Assembly (NCBI GenBank): GCA_900546345.1
Contig: URCI01000026.1
Span: 1-37,910, forward strand
Direction: 5' to 3'
Origin: an uncultured Prevotella sp.
GTDB taxonomy: Bacteria > Bacteroidota > Bacteroidia > Bacteroidales > Bacteroidaceae
Length of the DNA stretch: 37,910 nt
Positions 1 to 7,328 of this stretch are shown piece after piece. The position numbers were made by a program, and so were the translations under genes. The notes below the pieces were generated by a model. The model searched no databases and was not told the DNA's origin. It saw only the letters and a program-made list of their open reading frames with translations. Position 1 is the stretch's first letter. Every line of letters begins with the position of its first letter.

Positions 1-107
1 AACCGGTCTCGGACACATATAAAATTTTAAATTGCCACTTTTTAAAGTGGACTCATGAATAGTATGGAAACTTCCCTATCGCATGTTCCTGTCCCTGTCA
101 AGCCCTT
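1..107. other. Window edge, noncoding; weak hairpin downstream of the helicase gene
   Basis: No gene is visible here. A short inverted repeat (ccactt/aagtgg, 35-40 and 45-50, loop of 4) lies downstream of the minus-strand helicase gene. Read on the minus strand it is followed by an A/T-rich stretch rather than a clean T-run, so it is at best a weak terminator. Confidence 0.3.
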
Positions 108-2666
108 TCAGTAAGGGATTGTGGGAGTTGAGTTGCTGCACATTTGCCGGACTCTCTCCACCATGCCCTTGACATCAAGAACACCATAAGCAAAGCCCTT
201 GCGGGTAAGCTCCACGGGCAGGATGTCATCGTATTTGTCGAAGACAGGCGTCTCGTTGGGGTAGAGCAGTTCCATGGCGTCAAGGGGCTTCTGTATTTCA
301 TCGGAGAGAATGGCAAAGAACTCCTCTGGTGAGACCGACGTGGTGAACTGCATGTAATACGGTCTGACTGAGTCGAACCCTTTCAATCCCAAACGCTCGC
401 CGCACCGGATCCTCAGGAAGCGCTCCAGAGCCAGGAAAGCATAGCTGCCCAGCCAGGGGAAGAGGGCATACATGCGTCCGCCCAACGGCAGCAGCCATCT
501 GACGCCAAGCCCAGACTTTGCAGCAGCGTCACGGGCTTGTGCCAGTCGGGCACGTGCATGAGGCAGCAGGGCATTAGCGGCCAGCAGTCGCTGACTATCC
601 GATGGTGGCCTCGATGTATCAGGGTGGAAAGCTGCTGGTGGTGGTGCTAAGATATCATGCATCTTCTCCAATATCCTCGTGTGGATGTCACCGGGCTCAT
701 CGCCGAAATACGCGGGCACAATGCCCTTGACAGGATGACAATAGACCACATGGCGGTTGCGGTCCACCTCTTCGACAACCCACACGCGGCCGGCAATGGC
801 GATCTTGTCACGCACGGGTGGCGGCTTGACGATGGTACCTAATTCTTGCGACTCACAGCGCACCTTGTATTCTTCGTTGTCCTGGAAGACGGCATAGAAC
901 TTGAAATTGTTGACGACACGTTCACCTTTAAGACCTACGATGAGTCCACCACGCTCTGTCGTCTCAATATGGTCTATTTTCAAGAGATGGCGCAGTAGAA
1001 CACGGTAATCATCCTGCGAGATATGGCGGAAATAGCTCAGTGTCAGCACGCGGCGGGCGAGCTCTGCCGGCGTCATCTCCCCTCCCGATGCCAGTGTGGA
1101 CATCGTCTGATGATAGAGCAGTGAGTAGGGAAGACGTCCCGTGCGTGGCGGTTCTACCCACCGATCTTTCAGATAGAGTTCGACCAAGGCGATAGCCTGC
1201 AGGAGTTTCCAGGGTATCGTCTCGGGCATGAGCGCACGCTGCTCTGCATGGTCCTCACGGATGACAAACCACATCTCAGACGGGGTGCCACGTCGTCCTG
1301 TCCGCCCCATGCGCTGCAAAAACGAGCTGACGGTGAAAGGTGCATCGATTTGGAAAGCGCGTTCCAAGCGTCCGATGTCGATGCCTAGCTCTAGTGTCGA
1401 CGTAGTGCATACGGTGGCCAGAGAGTCGTCGCGCTTCATCTCTTCCTCGGCACTCTCGCGGTAGCTCGTTGAGAGGTTGCCGTGGTGGATGAGGAAACGG
1501 TCGGGTTCATGCACAGCCTCGCAGTACATCCTCAGTGTGGCACACACCGTCTCGCACTCCTCGCGCGAATTGGAGAATACGAGACACTTATGACCTCGCG
1601 TGTGGTTGAAGATATAGAGCAGACCTGGGTCGGCCGCAGTAGTCAACGGGTCGTGGTTGCCAGCTTTCAAGGTGGAATTATCTTCATTATTCACAGAGCT
1701 GTTGTTGCTCCCATACGCGGAGTCATTGTTATCCAAAGAAGGGCGCGCGTTTGCGTTGTCGTCGCTCATGTTGAACGGATTTCCGCCTTTCATCACCCTG
1801 CGGGCCTCAGAGGGATGCGACGGCTCCACATTTGTTAGGAAAGGGTCGTAGGCATTGATTTCCTCCTTGTCGTAATGCCCCCGTAGGATACTTCCTGTGA
1901 TGGATGTCTCTTCCTCGGGCAGTGCCATGCGGGCATCCGCTTGAACCGGCATAGTTGCTTGTTCCCCATTGTTGAAGAAGTGAGCCACTGAAATTCTCCA
2001 CTTTGCTCCCGGGGCTTTGATGCGTGGGATGACCGTGCCCCGCCCTGTACCTGCGGAAAGAAAGTTGCCCACCATCTTCAGGTCGCCAATCGTGGCCGAG
2101 AGGCCTACGCGACGTGGCACAACTCCCGCCAGGCGTTGCAATCGCTCCAGCAAACAGAGCGTCTGGCCGCCGCGGTCGCCACGCAGGAAGGAGTGGATCT
2201 CGTCAATGACTACAAAACGCAAGTCGCCGAAGAGCGATGGTATCTGAGAATGGCGGTGCATGAGCATGGCTTCCAAACTTTCAGGTGTGATCTGCAAGAT
2301 GCCTGATGGATGGCTCATGAGCTTCTTCTTCTTTTCTTGCGACACGTCACCATGCCAGTGCCAAACCTCTACACCACACTCGCGGCAGATGTCGTTGAGC
2401 CGCACGAACTGGTCGTTGATGAGTGCCTTCAGCGGTGCGATGTACAGACAACCAATGGATGCCGACGGCTGCTCCTGCAAGAGTGTAATGATAGGGAAGA
2501 AAGCCGCTTCGGTCTTGCCTGCTGCCGTAGAAGCCGAGAGCAGAACATTGGCGTCGGTATTAAAGATCGCGTCGCCCGCCGCGGCCTGGATAGCGCGGAG
2601 CGACTGCCAGCCCTCCTCATAGATATAGCGTTGGATGGCGGGGGAATAGCGGGCGAAAATATTCAT
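108..2666 (-). CDS. Lhr/BrxHI-like DEAD/DEAH superfamily 2 helicase
   Basis: An 852-residue ATP-dependent nucleic-acid helicase. Visible motifs are Walker A (STAAGKT, 46-52), DEIH (155-158), SAT (190-192), a HGNLS region near 395 and motif VI (QRMGRTGRRG, 451-460). The long region after the second RecA domain fits the Lhr type, including BrxHI of BREX systems. An acidic, Asn/Ser/Asp-rich stretch (about 235-345) sits between the two RecA domains and looks like a disordered insert. The start lies 3 bases inside the 3' end of the upstream ATPase gene (overlap 2663-2666), which points to translational coupling. It is the last gene of a three-gene operon. Helicase family is secure; a role in defence or DNA processing is inferred from the neighbours. 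Confidence 0.9.
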   Translation of the reverse strand: MNIFARYSPAIQRYIYEEGWQSLRAIQAAAGDAIFNTDANVLLSASTAAGKTEAAFFPIITLLQEQPSASIGCLYIAPLKALINDQFVRLNDICRECGVEVWHWHGDVSQEKKKKLMSHPSGILQITPESLEAMLMHRHSQIPSLFGDLRFVVIDEIHSFLRGDRGGQTLCLLERLQRLAGVVPRRVGLSATIGDLKMVGNFLSAGTGRGTVIPRIKAPGAKWRISVAHFFNNGEQATMPVQADARMALPEEETSITGSILRGHYDKEEINAYDPFLTNVEPSHPSEARRVMKGGNPFNMSDDNANARPSLDNNDSAYGSNNSSVNNEDNSTLKAGNHDPLTTAADPGLLYIFNHTRGHKCLVFSNSREECETVCATLRMYCEAVHEPDRFLIHHGNLSTSYRESAEEEMKRDDSLATVCTTSTLELGIDIGRLERAFQIDAPFTVSSFLQRMGRTGRRGTPSEMWFVIREDHAEQRALMPETIPWKLLQAIALVELYLKDRWVEPPRTGRLPYSLLYHQTMSTLASGGEMTPAELARRVLTLSYFRHISQDDYRVLLRHLLKIDHIETTERGGLIVGLKGERVVNNFKFYAVFQDNEEYKVRCESQELGTIVKPPPVRDKIAIAGRVWVVEEVDRNRHVVYCHPVKGIVPAYFGDEPGDIHTRILEKMHDILAPPPAAFHPDTSRPPSDSQRLLAANALLPHARARLAQARDAAAKSGLGVRWLLPLGGRMYALFPWLGSYAFLALERFLRIRCGERLGLKGFDSVRPYYMQFTTSVSPEEFFAILSDEIQKPLDAMELLYPNETPVFDKYDDILPVELTRKGFAYGVLDVKGMVERVRQMCSNSTPTIPY

Positions 2667-4009
2667 AGCGTAAACTCTGCAAAGTCGGTTCCGGCTGTTT
2701 GCTGCTCTTGTTGCTGTTCCAGCTCAGGCTGTGCGTAAGAGAAGGCGTCGCTGTGGAGGATGTCGCCCACGCTGCTGCCGGGGGTCTGCACCGTAATGTC
2801 AAGCAACTCGATGAAGTCGCGGATGACCTCTCGCGGCGTAATGTTGCCGTCAGCTCCGATGCGGTTGTATTCTATCTGAATGAAGGTGGCGAGATCGCTG
2901 TCGGTCACCGTGCGCTCATAACCATACAGGGCGGCATGGATGTCAGCGAGTTTCTCTGCAAGGACGAGCATCTCCTCGTTGGTAAGAGGTAATAGACGCA
3001 GTACAGGGCCAAGGAGATCCTGATGGCCTTGCTGGGAGAACTTTCCTTCGGAGAGACGCGACCGCAGAGCCTCGTAGCTGTAGATGCCGCGGTGGCGATC
3101 CTCGACGCACTGTGGCGTGCCACTCATGATGGTGCCGATATACTGCGCCTTACCTTGGAGGGCGTCGTTGTACATGGTGAGAATTTTCTCGTAGTTGTAT
3201 TGCCGTGAAATGGCGTTAGGTATCTTGTAAATGTTGACCAATTCATCGATGAAAACCATCAGTCCGCTGTAACCTGCCTGGCGGAAGAAGAAGGCGAAGA
3301 GCTTGAGATAGTCGTACCAGTCGTCGTCGGAGATGATGACGGTCACACCGAGTTCTTGCCTGGCCTCGGTTTTCGTGGCGTATTCGCCGCGGAACCATTT
3401 CAGTACCTTGCCCTTGAGTTCGTCATCGCCATTGACGAAGGCACGGAAATACAGCGTCAACAATCGGGCAAAATCAAAACCGTGGACCAAATCCTGCATC
3501 TGTCTAATGATGGCCATAATATGCGCTTCCACAGCCTCGTTGAAGCCAGATGCGTCCATGCTGAGCTGTTCCTGATCCGCTGTTGCCGTCTGCACGGAGT
3601 TGATCCACCGGTCGAGAACCATGGCCAGTGCACCGCCCTCGGGTTTCGATTTCACACTGAGGTTGCGGATGAGCTCGCGATAGGTGGCTAGTCCTTGTCC
3701 TTGATTGCCATGCAGTCGTCGTTCAGGGGAGAGATCAGCATCAACGACAACGAAGTTGCGGTCCATGACAAAGTTGCGGATCGTCTGCAAGAGGAAAGAT
3801 TTGCCCGAACCGTATTTGCCTACGATGAAACGGAAGGAAGCACCGCCTTCACCCACGATTTCGACATCGTGAAGTAAGGCCTCGATTTCTTTGCGTCGAC
3901 CCACGGTGACGTAAGGCAGACCCACACGTGGCACAACACCGCCTTTGAGTGAGTTGATGATGCTTTGCGCGATACGGCGCGGAGGTATATTTCTGTTTGT
4001 CATTATCAT
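2663..4009 (-). CDS. BrxD-like (DUF2791) P-loop ATP-binding protein
   Basis: A 448-residue AAA-like ATPase. Walker A is GKYGSGKS (64-71) and Walker B is VFIDE (252-256). The stretch after Walker A (DADLSPERRLHG, then a TYRELIRNL segment) matches what I know of the DUF2791/BrxD family. BrxD occurs next to an Lhr-like helicase in type 2 BREX loci and in TerB-linked clusters. The start at 4009 gives M-I-M-T; a second ATG at 4003 is equally possible. The gene overlaps the helicase by 4 bases and is separated from the TerB-type gene by 73 bases of tandem repeat. Partner and substrate are not shown by the sequence; DNA loading of the helicase is a reasonable inference. Confidence 0.85.
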   Translation of the reverse strand: MIMTNRNIPPRRIAQSIINSLKGGVVPRVGLPYVTVGRRKEIEALLHDVEIVGEGGASFRFIVGKYGSGKSFLLQTIRNFVMDRNFVVVDADLSPERRLHGNQGQGLATYRELIRNLSVKSKPEGGALAMVLDRWINSVQTATADQEQLSMDASGFNEAVEAHIMAIIRQMQDLVHGFDFARLLTLYFRAFVNGDDELKGKVLKWFRGEYATKTEARQELGVTVIISDDDWYDYLKLFAFFFRQAGYSGLMVFIDELVNIYKIPNAISRQYNYEKILTMYNDALQGKAQYIGTIMSGTPQCVEDRHRGIYSYEALRSRLSEGKFSQQGHQDLLGPVLRLLPLTNEEMLVLAEKLADIHAALYGYERTVTDSDLATFIQIEYNRIGADGNITPREVIRDFIELLDITVQTPGSSVGDILHSDAFSYAQPELEQQQEQQTAGTDFAEFTL

Positions 4010-4010
4010 T

Positions 4011-4086
4011 CTGTCTTATTACTGTGTTGCATAACTGTGCTCTTTTGCGGAGTTGCTTAGTAGTGCTCTTTTGCTGTGTTGCTTAG
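4011..4086 (-). repeat. 26-bp imperfect tandem repeat between operon genes
   Basis: Two 26-bp units (4061-4086 and 4035-4060) and a diverged third (4011-4034) fill the gap between the TerB-type gene and the ATPase gene. The first unit includes the TerB-type stop codon. Each unit carries a core that reads gcaaaagagcac on the minus strand. The units would become part of the mRNA between the two genes. Confidence 0.75.
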
Positions 4087-5831
4087 CTGTTTTCTTCGAG
4101 CCACTGCTCCACATCGGCGCGGTAGTCCTCGATGAGCATCAGCCCAGTGCCGTCATCTTCGAGCACGATGTCACCGAGAGCGTCCATGGCCTTATCGTTG
4201 ATCTTCTCCACCATGACGCCTTCGGGGATGTGGCGGTCGCGGAGGAAGGCGCGCCAATCGCCGCCGGAGAGGAAGAGACGGAGAAAGGAGAGAGTAGGGG
4301 GCTCTCCATGCTTGTTAGCTTCTATAGTCTTGTTAGCTTCTATAGTCTTGTTAGCTTCTATAGTCTTGCTAGCTTCTATAGTCTTGCTAGTTTTTATAGT
4401 CTTGCTAGTTTCTATCGTCCCTATAGTTTCTAATGGTAGTATAGGCTCTATAGCTGCTAAAGACTCTTTAGATTCTGCCGTTTCTTTCGTCTCTAAGCAC
4501 TTTTCCTCGTTTGTTGCCAGTCTTTCCATGATTACCGCAGCGTCGCTACGGATCTTGCTGAGCTTCGAAAAGTCAATGGCGACACGGCGTCGCTCCATTT
4601 CGCGCTGTGCTTCAGCGACTCGTTCACGCTCTTTGCGCTGCTCTTCAGCGGCTCGCTCGCGCTGGAACCAACCGACGATGGCCGCATGGATGACAGCGGC
4701 AAAGGGAGTAGCCTCGGCCTTTGGCTTCAAAGTCGGCCTCACACCGAGGGTCTCGCGTAACTGTCGATCGGTTTCGTGGAAGACGGAACCGAGAATGCGA
4801 CGAACCAGCGGCTTGTTGCTGATGAATACATCGCGTGACCATAGACCTCCCTGACAGAAGAAACGCGTGCGTGGCGACACTTGTATTTCGGCCTGACGCA
4901 CCGGCCTCGGGTTGTAGAAGACGGCGCTGTTGAACATCCTCACCTGCCGACGGCTGCGCTGACCGAGGCAGAAAGTCTCCAAACGGTGGTGAGTCGTGCG
5001 CTCAATCATTGGGAGAACGGCACGTAGCACTTCAGTGAAGGCGAAGCGAGCACGCCCAGGAGCTTTCTTAAACAGTGTTTTGTCGGTGGGGTTATAGTTG
5101 CTGAGGGTGACGAGAACCTTCATGAGTGTATCATCATCGATTGTCTTGTAGTCAGCGAGAGTGGCAGCCACACTGTCTGCATTCCACTCGTCTGTGAAGA
5201 GCTCTTGGAAATGCTCAGTAAGATTGTAGTAGACCGCGTAGTCACGCAGCCATTTGTTGAGGTAGCGGGACACATTGGGGTAGGACGGTGCGTAGTTGAC
5301 AAGGAGCTCCTGCATGATTTCGTAGCCCTCCTCGGGATGGTTTAGACCCACCTGCATGAGCAACTCGTAGATATAGACAAAGAGATAGCTCAGCGATACG
5401 TCGGGGAACTTGCCCTGTCGCCACATCTTGCGGATGGTGAAATAGCTGCGAAGCTGTGTCACGTTCATGTCGTTGTAGACAGGAAAATAGCACTGGAACG
5501 GCACGATGTTGGTACTGTCAGTATAGTCGGCCATGAACAGAGCTTGCTCGTAGAAGTTTTTCTCACGCGTGATCTGCCACGGCTGGTGTCTGATCATCTC
5601 CAATAGCTCAACGATTTTCTTCGGTTGTCCAGCCGTGTCGGCCGGAGTCTGATTCTCCATAGACCCCCAGGGTGGGACCACACCATCATCGGGTTCGAAG
5701 TAGTCCCAATGGCGGACGCTGTCGATATAGGTCATGTCACCGGAAGTTTCTGTCTGGTAGTCAGCATTATCGGTGCTATCAGACTGTCCGAAATCGATCG
5801 GCTCATCAGTATAGAAATCGTCCAAACTCAT
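4083..5831 (-). CDS. TerB_N/TerB_C domain protein
   Basis: A 582-residue protein, first gene of the operon. Residues about 75-280 look like TerB_N: the stretch around 128-160 has the pattern QLRSYFTIRKMWRQG followed by SYLFVYIYELL. The C-terminal part (about 380-582) resembles TerB_C, beginning near an IDFSKLSKIRSDA segment and ending with VEKINDKAMDALGD and IEDYRADVE. I see no separate central TerB metal-binding domain. The first 70 residues are acidic and probably disordered. Residues about 472-507 are a six-residue repeat (SKTIEA/NKTIEA type) encoded by an 18-bp minisatellite inside TerB_C. A charged helix (about 390-420) may form a coiled coil. Comparative genomics places TerB_N/TerB_C proteins with helicases and ATPases in predicted DNA-processing stress systems; the actual function is unknown. 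Confidence 0.85.
   Translation of the reverse strand: MSLDDFYTDEPIDFGQSDSTDNADYQTETSGDMTYIDSVRHWDYFEPDDGVVPPWGSMENQTPADTAGQPKKIVELLEMIRHQPWQITREKNFYEQALFMADYTDSTNIVPFQCYFPVYNDMNVTQLRSYFTIRKMWRQGKFPDVSLSYLFVYIYELLMQVGLNHPEEGYEIMQELLVNYAPSYPNVSRYLNKWLRDYAVYYNLTEHFQELFTDEWNADSVAATLADYKTIDDDTLMKVLVTLSNYNPTDKTLFKKAPGRARFAFTEVLRAVLPMIERTTHHRLETFCLGQRSRRQVRMFNSAVFYNPRPVRQAEIQVSPRTRFFCQGGLWSRDVFISNKPLVRRILGSVFHETDRQLRETLGVRPTLKPKAEATPFAAVIHAAIVGWFQRERAAEEQRKERERVAEAQREMERRRVAIDFSKLSKIRSDAAVIMERLATNEEKCLETKETAESKESLAAIEPILPLETIGTIETSKTIKTSKTIEASKTIEANKTIEANKTIEANKHGEPPTLSFLRLFLSGGDWRAFLRDRHIPEGVMVEKINDKAMDALGDIVLEDDGTGLMLIEDYRADVEQWLEENS
4311..4418 (-). repeat. 18-bp in-frame minisatellite (six units)
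   Basis: Six head-to-tail 18-bp units at 4311, 4329, 4347, 4365, 4383 and 4401. The first three are identical (cttgttagcttctatagt on the plus strand) and the later ones differ by one to three bases; a degenerate seventh follows at 4419. Because 18 is a multiple of three, unit gain or loss keeps the TerB_C protein in frame. Confidence 0.95.
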
Positions 5832-5878
5832 ACTTTTCTATATGGAAGAGGCGACATGAGCTTCCTCCGTTTTATCTG

Positions 5879-5910
5879 CAAAGATACGAAATTATCTTTA
5901 TATCGTGCAA
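5879..5910 (-). promoter_or_regulatory. Bacteroidota promoter of the TerB/ATPase/helicase operon
   Basis: On the minus strand TTG (5910-5908) is followed after 21 bases by TATCTTTG (5886-5879), matching TTG-N19-21-TAnnTTTG. The predicted transcript leader to the ATG at 5831 is about 40 bases. No other promoter is evident in the three-gene group. Confidence 0.7.
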
Positions 5911-5994
5911 AATGGCGAGTATTTTCTATTATGAACGATTGTTCAACAATCGTTTTGCAATAGATAAAATCTCACAAAAACAGATAAGAAAACC

Positions 5995-6023
5995 TTGATA
6001 TTGCGCTAATATTTGTAACTTTG
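5995..6023 (+). promoter_or_regulatory. Promoter of the ATP-grasp gene
   Basis: TTG (5995-5997), 18 bases, then TAACTTTG (6016-6023). It is divergent from the promoter of the TerB operon. A TTG at 6021 could extend the downstream reading frame, but it lies inside this -7 box, which argues for the ATG at 6051 as start. Confidence 0.6.
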
Positions 6024-6050
6024 CATTTAATAAATACAAAGAGTACAACT

Positions 6051-7136
6051 ATGATTCATATATTCAATCCAGAGCACGATATCGCGCTGGGAGCCCATCT
6101 CAAACAGTTCACGGCTCCACACGCAGCTCGTCAATTGCGCCATGACTTGGGCTTTTTGCCAATGATATGGGCAGAGGATGGTGACAAGGTGTTAGTGGAA
6201 GACGTAGCTGCTGCGGAGGAGGCCTTTCGTCATCTCGGGTTGGAAGCCAAAGGCTCTTTTTTGAGTTGGGAAAATCTCACAGACGCATTAGACATGCGTT
6301 GTCCAGAAGAGATTGCTCCTTGGGGATGGGATCTTGCACTCTACCATCGTATGGTCATGGCAGGCGTGTCTCCTGCAATTCTGCCACTACTCAGTCGTTT
6401 GGAGAGGATACGTCAGTTGAGCCATCGCCGTTGGGCGGCGGAACATCTTTTGCCATTCATGCGACGCATTCCCGACACTGTAGGTGAAGCTAAGGCCGTG
6501 TCTAGGGTTAGCGATGTGCTGGCTCTGCTCAAAGAGCATCCGCTCATGGTAGTGAAAGCCCCGTGGAGTTGTAGTGGACGCGGTATCAGATATATCGATT
6601 CTAGAAATCAAGCTTTGTTTGGTGTGCAGATACGCAATTGGATGCGCAATATCATTTCCCGGCAAGGCTGTCTGATGGTAGAACCCTATTATAATAAGGT
6701 GGCAGACTTTGCTATGGAATTTTTCTCTGACGGCCGCGGTGAAGTTCGTTATCAAGGACTGTCGGTGTTTGATACGCGAAGTGGTGCCTATACCGGTAGC
6801 ATTCTTGACACGGAGCAAGGAAAGGAAGACCGACTTGCCTCATGGGTGAATCATTATCAACTCAATATGATCAATGAACAATTGGCATGTATATTATGTA
6901 AGGAACTTGGCAATCAATATCGCGGACCACTAGGAGTTGATATGATGGTAGTGAGAGTAGGCGACAAACTGAAGGTGCATCCTTGCGTAGAGCTTAACCT
7001 CAGAGGCACGATGGGGCATGTCGCTTTGGCACTTACACGCCGGCTCAAGGTGACGCCTCAAATCATGAGTGTCGTATATACAGATAAATATAGAATACGG
7101 GTGAGCCCCGTTCCTTCCGCTCAGGACGACCGCTAA
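6051..7136 (+). CDS. ATP-grasp-like protein of unknown substrate
   Basis: A 361-residue cytoplasmic protein with no signal peptide or membrane segment. The middle and C-terminal parts carry ATP-grasp features in order: a lysine and glycine loop (VVKAPWSCSGRGIRYI), an acidic strand (MVEPYYNKVADFAMEF), GPLGVDMMV, and a final metal/ATP segment (HPCVELNLRGTMGH). ATP-grasp enzymes join a carboxylate to an amine or thiol through an acyl phosphate. The N-terminus begins MIHIFNPEHDIALG, a pattern I associate with conserved uncharacterised Bacteroidota proteins. It stands alone between a divergent promoter and a strong terminator, so neighbours give no clue to the substrate. Fold: fairly sure; reaction: unknown. 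Confidence 0.75.
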   Translation: MIHIFNPEHDIALGAHLKQFTAPHAARQLRHDLGFLPMIWAEDGDKVLVEDVAAAEEAFRHLGLEAKGSFLSWENLTDALDMRCPEEIAPWGWDLALYHRMVMAGVSPAILPLLSRLERIRQLSHRRWAAEHLLPFMRRIPDTVGEAKAVSRVSDVLALLKEHPLMVVKAPWSCSGRGIRYIDSRNQALFGVQIRNWMRNIISRQGCLMVEPYYNKVADFAMEFFSDGRGEVRYQGLSVFDTRSGAYTGSILDTEQGKEDRLASWVNHYQLNMINEQLACILCKELGNQYRGPLGVDMMVVRVGDKLKVHPCVELNLRGTMGHVALALTRRLKVTPQIMSVVYTDKYRIRVSPVPSAQDDR

Positions 7137-7163
7137 CTCTTCGAATGAGTCATAAATAACCTT

Positions 7164-7202
7164 AATACCCCAAAACGATCGATAGGATTGTTTTGGGGTA
7201 TT
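7164..7202. terminator. Strong bidirectional terminator hairpin
   Basis: A perfect 13-bp inverted repeat (aataccccaaaac, 7164-7176; gttttggggtatt, 7190-7202), extendable by four further pairs including one G-T. It lies between the convergent ATP-grasp gene and the dipeptidase gene and could serve both. Confidence 0.8.
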
Positions 7203-7252
7203 ACCTTTTATGTTGTTGAATTCTGTTGATGGAACTTTGACCTACAGCTTTG

Positions 7253-7319
7253 AATCATTCATCATTGCTTCATTCTTCATTGTTCCATTCATCATTCAAC
7301 ATTCATCATTCATCATTTA
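7253..7319. repeat. Low-complexity ttcatcatt repeats
   Basis: Short, irregular direct repeats of the attcatcatt/attcttcatt type fill the space between the terminator and the 3' end of the dipeptidase gene. They are a simple-sequence tract with no reading frame of interest. Confidence 0.7.
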
Positions 7320-7328
7320 AGATTGTCA

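Noticed and set aside
4311..4418. CRISPR-like array
   Set aside because: The 18-bp units are contiguous without spacers and lie in-frame in a coding sequence, so this is a minisatellite.
108..5831. Complete BREX system
   Set aside because: Only BrxD- and BrxHI-like genes are seen. No PglX-type methyltransferase, PglZ phosphatase, BrxC/PglY or BrxA/BrxB is in the window; genes beyond the left edge cannot be judged.
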